DNA of 46,279 nucleotides, from contig SSGH01000030.1 in NCBI GenBank assembly GCA_008015835.1, positions 1 to 46,279 of the forward strand, written 5' to 3'. Positions 44,815 to 46,279 of the stretch are shown here, in pieces. The translations under genes were made by a program, and so were the position numbers. Each line of letters begins with the position of its first letter. Position 1 is the first letter of the stretch. Source of the stretch: Lysobacter sp. (GTDB lineage Bacteria > Pseudomonadota > Gammaproteobacteria > Xanthomonadales > Xanthomonadaceae). Below the pieces are notes generated by a model, which did no database searches, was not told where the DNA came from, and saw only the letters and a program-made list of their open reading frames with translations.

Positions 44815-45821
44815 CAGCGCGCCCTCGCGTGCGCGGCGACCCAGTCGGGCACCGGTTTGAGATGGTGGACGAGGCGAAGCGCGGCCATCAGTCGCAAACC
44901 GTAGTAGGTGAGATCGATTTCCCACCAGCGGAACCCTTGGCGCGCCGATCCCGGAAAGAAATGATGGTTGTTATGCCAACCTTCGCCGAAGGTCAGCAGC
45001 GCCAGCCAAAGATTGTTGCGGCTCTGGTCGCGCGTCTCGAAGCGTCGCCGACCGAAGCGATGCGCGAGCGAGTTGATGGTGACGGTGGCGTGGAACAGCG
45101 CGACGGTGGAGACGAAGAACCCCCACACCAGCATCTGGCCGGCGCTGGTGCCGAGCTGCGGCGCGACGCGTTCTAACAACGCGCCGAGGGCGAACAGCGC
45201 GGTCGCCAAAGCGATCGGCACCAACGTGTCGAAGCGATCGAGCCAGCGCAATTCCGGGAAGCGGGCGAGATCGCGAATGCGCTGCCAGTCGGTGCGGAAG
45301 CCGCTGCGCGTCAGGAACCAGCCGACATGGCTCCACCAGAAACCGTGGACCTCGGGCGAATGCACGTCGCGCTCGGTGTCGGCGTGGCGATGGTGATTGC
45401 GATGATGCGCCGCCCACCATAGCGGCCCGCGCTGTACCGACGATGCGCCGATCAGCGCGAACACGAACTGCACCGGCCGCGAGGTGCGGAAGGTGCGATG
45501 CGAGAAGTAGCGATGATAGAAGCCGGTGATCGCGAACATGCGCACCGCGTACAGCACGATCGCCGCCGCGATCGCGACCGGCGAAACGCCGACCCAAAAC
45601 ACCAGAAGGCACGCCAGGTGCATCCCCAAAAACGGCACCACGCGCAGCCAGTCGATGCGGTCGTCGTGCGGTTCGTCCGCCATCGCGCGGTCGTCGATGC
45701 CGGTATCCAGCCAGCGCGCGAGCGCGGCGAACGGCCGCAGCCAGAGGCGACGAAGGTTCGTCCGGTGACGCGCGGCGCGCAATGCGATGGACGTACGTTC
45801 TCGGGCGGGCGTGTCGGGCAT
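44814..45821 (-). CDS. Acyl-CoA/fatty acid desaturase, membrane-bound diiron type
   Basis: 335 residues from ATG 45821, chosen for the GGAG site; an upstream ATG at 45851 lacks one. The three histidine boxes are HRYFSH (103-108), HHRNHH (139-144) and HNNHH (283-287), typical of delta-9 acyl-CoA desaturases. Two pairs of hydrophobic helices surround them. It inserts a cis double bond using O2, which would provide the unsaturated chain that the methyltransferases act on. It is the first gene of the operon, about 220 bases downstream of the anti-sigma factor gene. Confidence 0.93.
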   Translation of the reverse strand: MPDTPARERTSIALRAARHRTNLRRLWLRPFAALARWLDTGIDDRAMADEPHDDRIDWLRVVPFLGMHLACLLVFWVGVSPVAIAAAIVLYAVRMFAITGFYHRYFSHRTFRTSRPVQFVFALIGASSVQRGPLWWAAHHRNHHRHADTERDVHSPEVHGFWWSHVGWFLTRSGFRTDWQRIRDLARFPELRWLDRFDTLVPIALATALFALGALLERVAPQLGTSAGQMLVWGFFVSTVALFHATVTINSLAHRFGRRRFETRDQSRNNLWLALLTFGEGWHNNHHFFPGSARQGFRWWEIDLTYYGLRLMAALRLVHHLKPVPDWVAAHARAR

Positions 45822-46045
45822 GCGTTTCTCCGTGGCGAGTCCAGCACTCATACGGAGGACGACGGCATTCGGATGCACCCGATGCGTCGGATCGGATGCA
45901 TCGAATGCTTGGGATGTGTCGACGCATGGCCCGGCCACGGCATCGGTCGCCGCATCTCGCGTTCGATCGCGCGATCAGGCTTGGTCCGACGCAGCGAACG
46001 CGCCGGGAAGCGCGTTCGCTGGATGGGTCGAGACGCGGGCCGCGA
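45822..46045 (-). promoter_or_regulatory. Region upstream of the lipid-modification operon
   Basis: 224 bases between the anti-sigma gene and the desaturase. An inverted repeat AGCGAACGCG (45993-46002) / CGCGTTCGCT (46011-46020) may end the anti-sigma transcript. A perfect palindrome GATCGCGCGATC is at 45965-45976. The motif CGGATGCA occurs at 45870-45877 and 45893-45900. A promoter is expected here, but no certain ECF-type -35/-10 was identified. Confidence 0.5.
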
Positions 46046-46279
46046 TTACAGCGTGACCAGATCGCCCTTGGCAATGATCGGACCGGTCGCGATGCCCTGC
46101 GGCGCGCCGCCCTGCGGCTCCAGCGTGATCGCCAGCACCGCGCCCTGCTTCAAGGCTTCGCGCAGGGGTTCGGGCACGCTCACCGTGTGCGCGCGATCGA
46201 TCGACACGATGCCGAGCGACTTCGGCGATTCGCCCGGCGGAATCAGCCACAGTTCGGGCACGCGGCCTTGTTCGTCCGC
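46046..46279 (-). CDS. Anti-sigma factor, RskA-type C-terminal domain, partial
   Basis: The gene continues beyond the right edge; 77 C-terminal codons are visible, ending at TAA 46048-46046. The sequence begins ADEQGRVPELWLIPPGESPK and contains SLGIVSIDRAHTVSVP, LAITLEPQGGAPQG and ATGPIIAKGDLVTL. The pattern LWLIP..G..P.SLG...LEP.GG.P.G..TGP is characteristic of the RskA/anti-sigma-K periplasmic domain. An ECF sigma factor gene is expected further upstream on the same strand. Its proximity suggests that the sigma factor it restrains controls the lipid operon. Confidence 0.85.
   Translation of the reverse strand, partial: ADEQGRVPELWLIPPGESPKSLGIVSIDRAHTVSVPEPLREALKQGAVLAITLEPQGGAPQGIATGPIIAKGDLVTL

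Overview
The window is high-GC DNA from a gammaproteobacterium, most likely of the Xanthomonadaceae/Lysobacteraceae (Lysobacter, Luteimonas and relatives). This is inferred from gene order (nuo operon, initiator tRNA, rimP-nusA-infB-rbfA-truB-rpsO-pnp), from protein sequence character and from REP-like spacers. It cannot be settled without a database search. Both ends are cut inside genes: nuoH on the left and an anti-sigma factor gene on the right.

Left third (1-18.4 kb, plus strand) is housekeeping. The 3' part of the complex I operon (nuoH partial, I, J, K, L, M, N) ends in a hairpin terminator. An initiator tRNA with its own promoter and terminator follows. Then comes the conserved transcription/translation cluster rimP, nusA, infB, rbfA, truB, a small exported protein of unknown function, rpsO and pnp. 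Several spacers here are structured: a nested hairpin between rbfA and truB, a strong promoter plus hairpin leader before rpsO, a terminator after rpsO, and a degenerate 15-nt tandem repeat before pnp. A bidirectional terminator closes the block.

Middle (18.4-38.9 kb) is accessory. On the minus strand lie two tandem copies of a DUF1800-DUF1501 gene pair. Also on the minus strand are a GntP-family permease and a 3-hydroxybutyrate dehydrogenase. Divergent from the permease is a TonB-dependent receptor, followed by a CrbS/MxtR-type histidine kinase fused to a sodium/solute-symporter domain, a Nudix hydrolase, the matching LuxR-type regulator (CrbR/ErdR type, minus strand), an exported 3-hydroxybutyrate-oligomer hydrolase and a lipoprotein. 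Together these suggest a route for using polyhydroxybutyrate breakdown products: possible outer-membrane uptake, periplasmic or extracellular oligomer cleavage, inner-membrane monomer uptake, oxidation to acetoacetate, and regulation by a carbon-source sensor. The spacers here carry REP-like hairpins, a 75-bp inverted-repeat element and a pair of inverted 29-nt repeats.

Right end (39.0-46.3 kb, minus strand) is a seven-gene lipid-modification operon. In transcription order it encodes an acyl desaturase, an FAD-dependent oxidoreductase, a DUF1365 protein, a cyclopropane-synthase-like methyltransferase lacking two catalytic residues of the classical enzyme, a DUF2878 membrane protein, a second methyltransferase of that family, and a lipocalin. 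Most neighbours overlap by 1-4 bases. Upstream is the C-terminal end of an RskA-type anti-sigma factor, so the operon is probably under ECF sigma control. The combination suggests synthesis of methylated or furan-type fatty acids rather than plain cyclopropanation.
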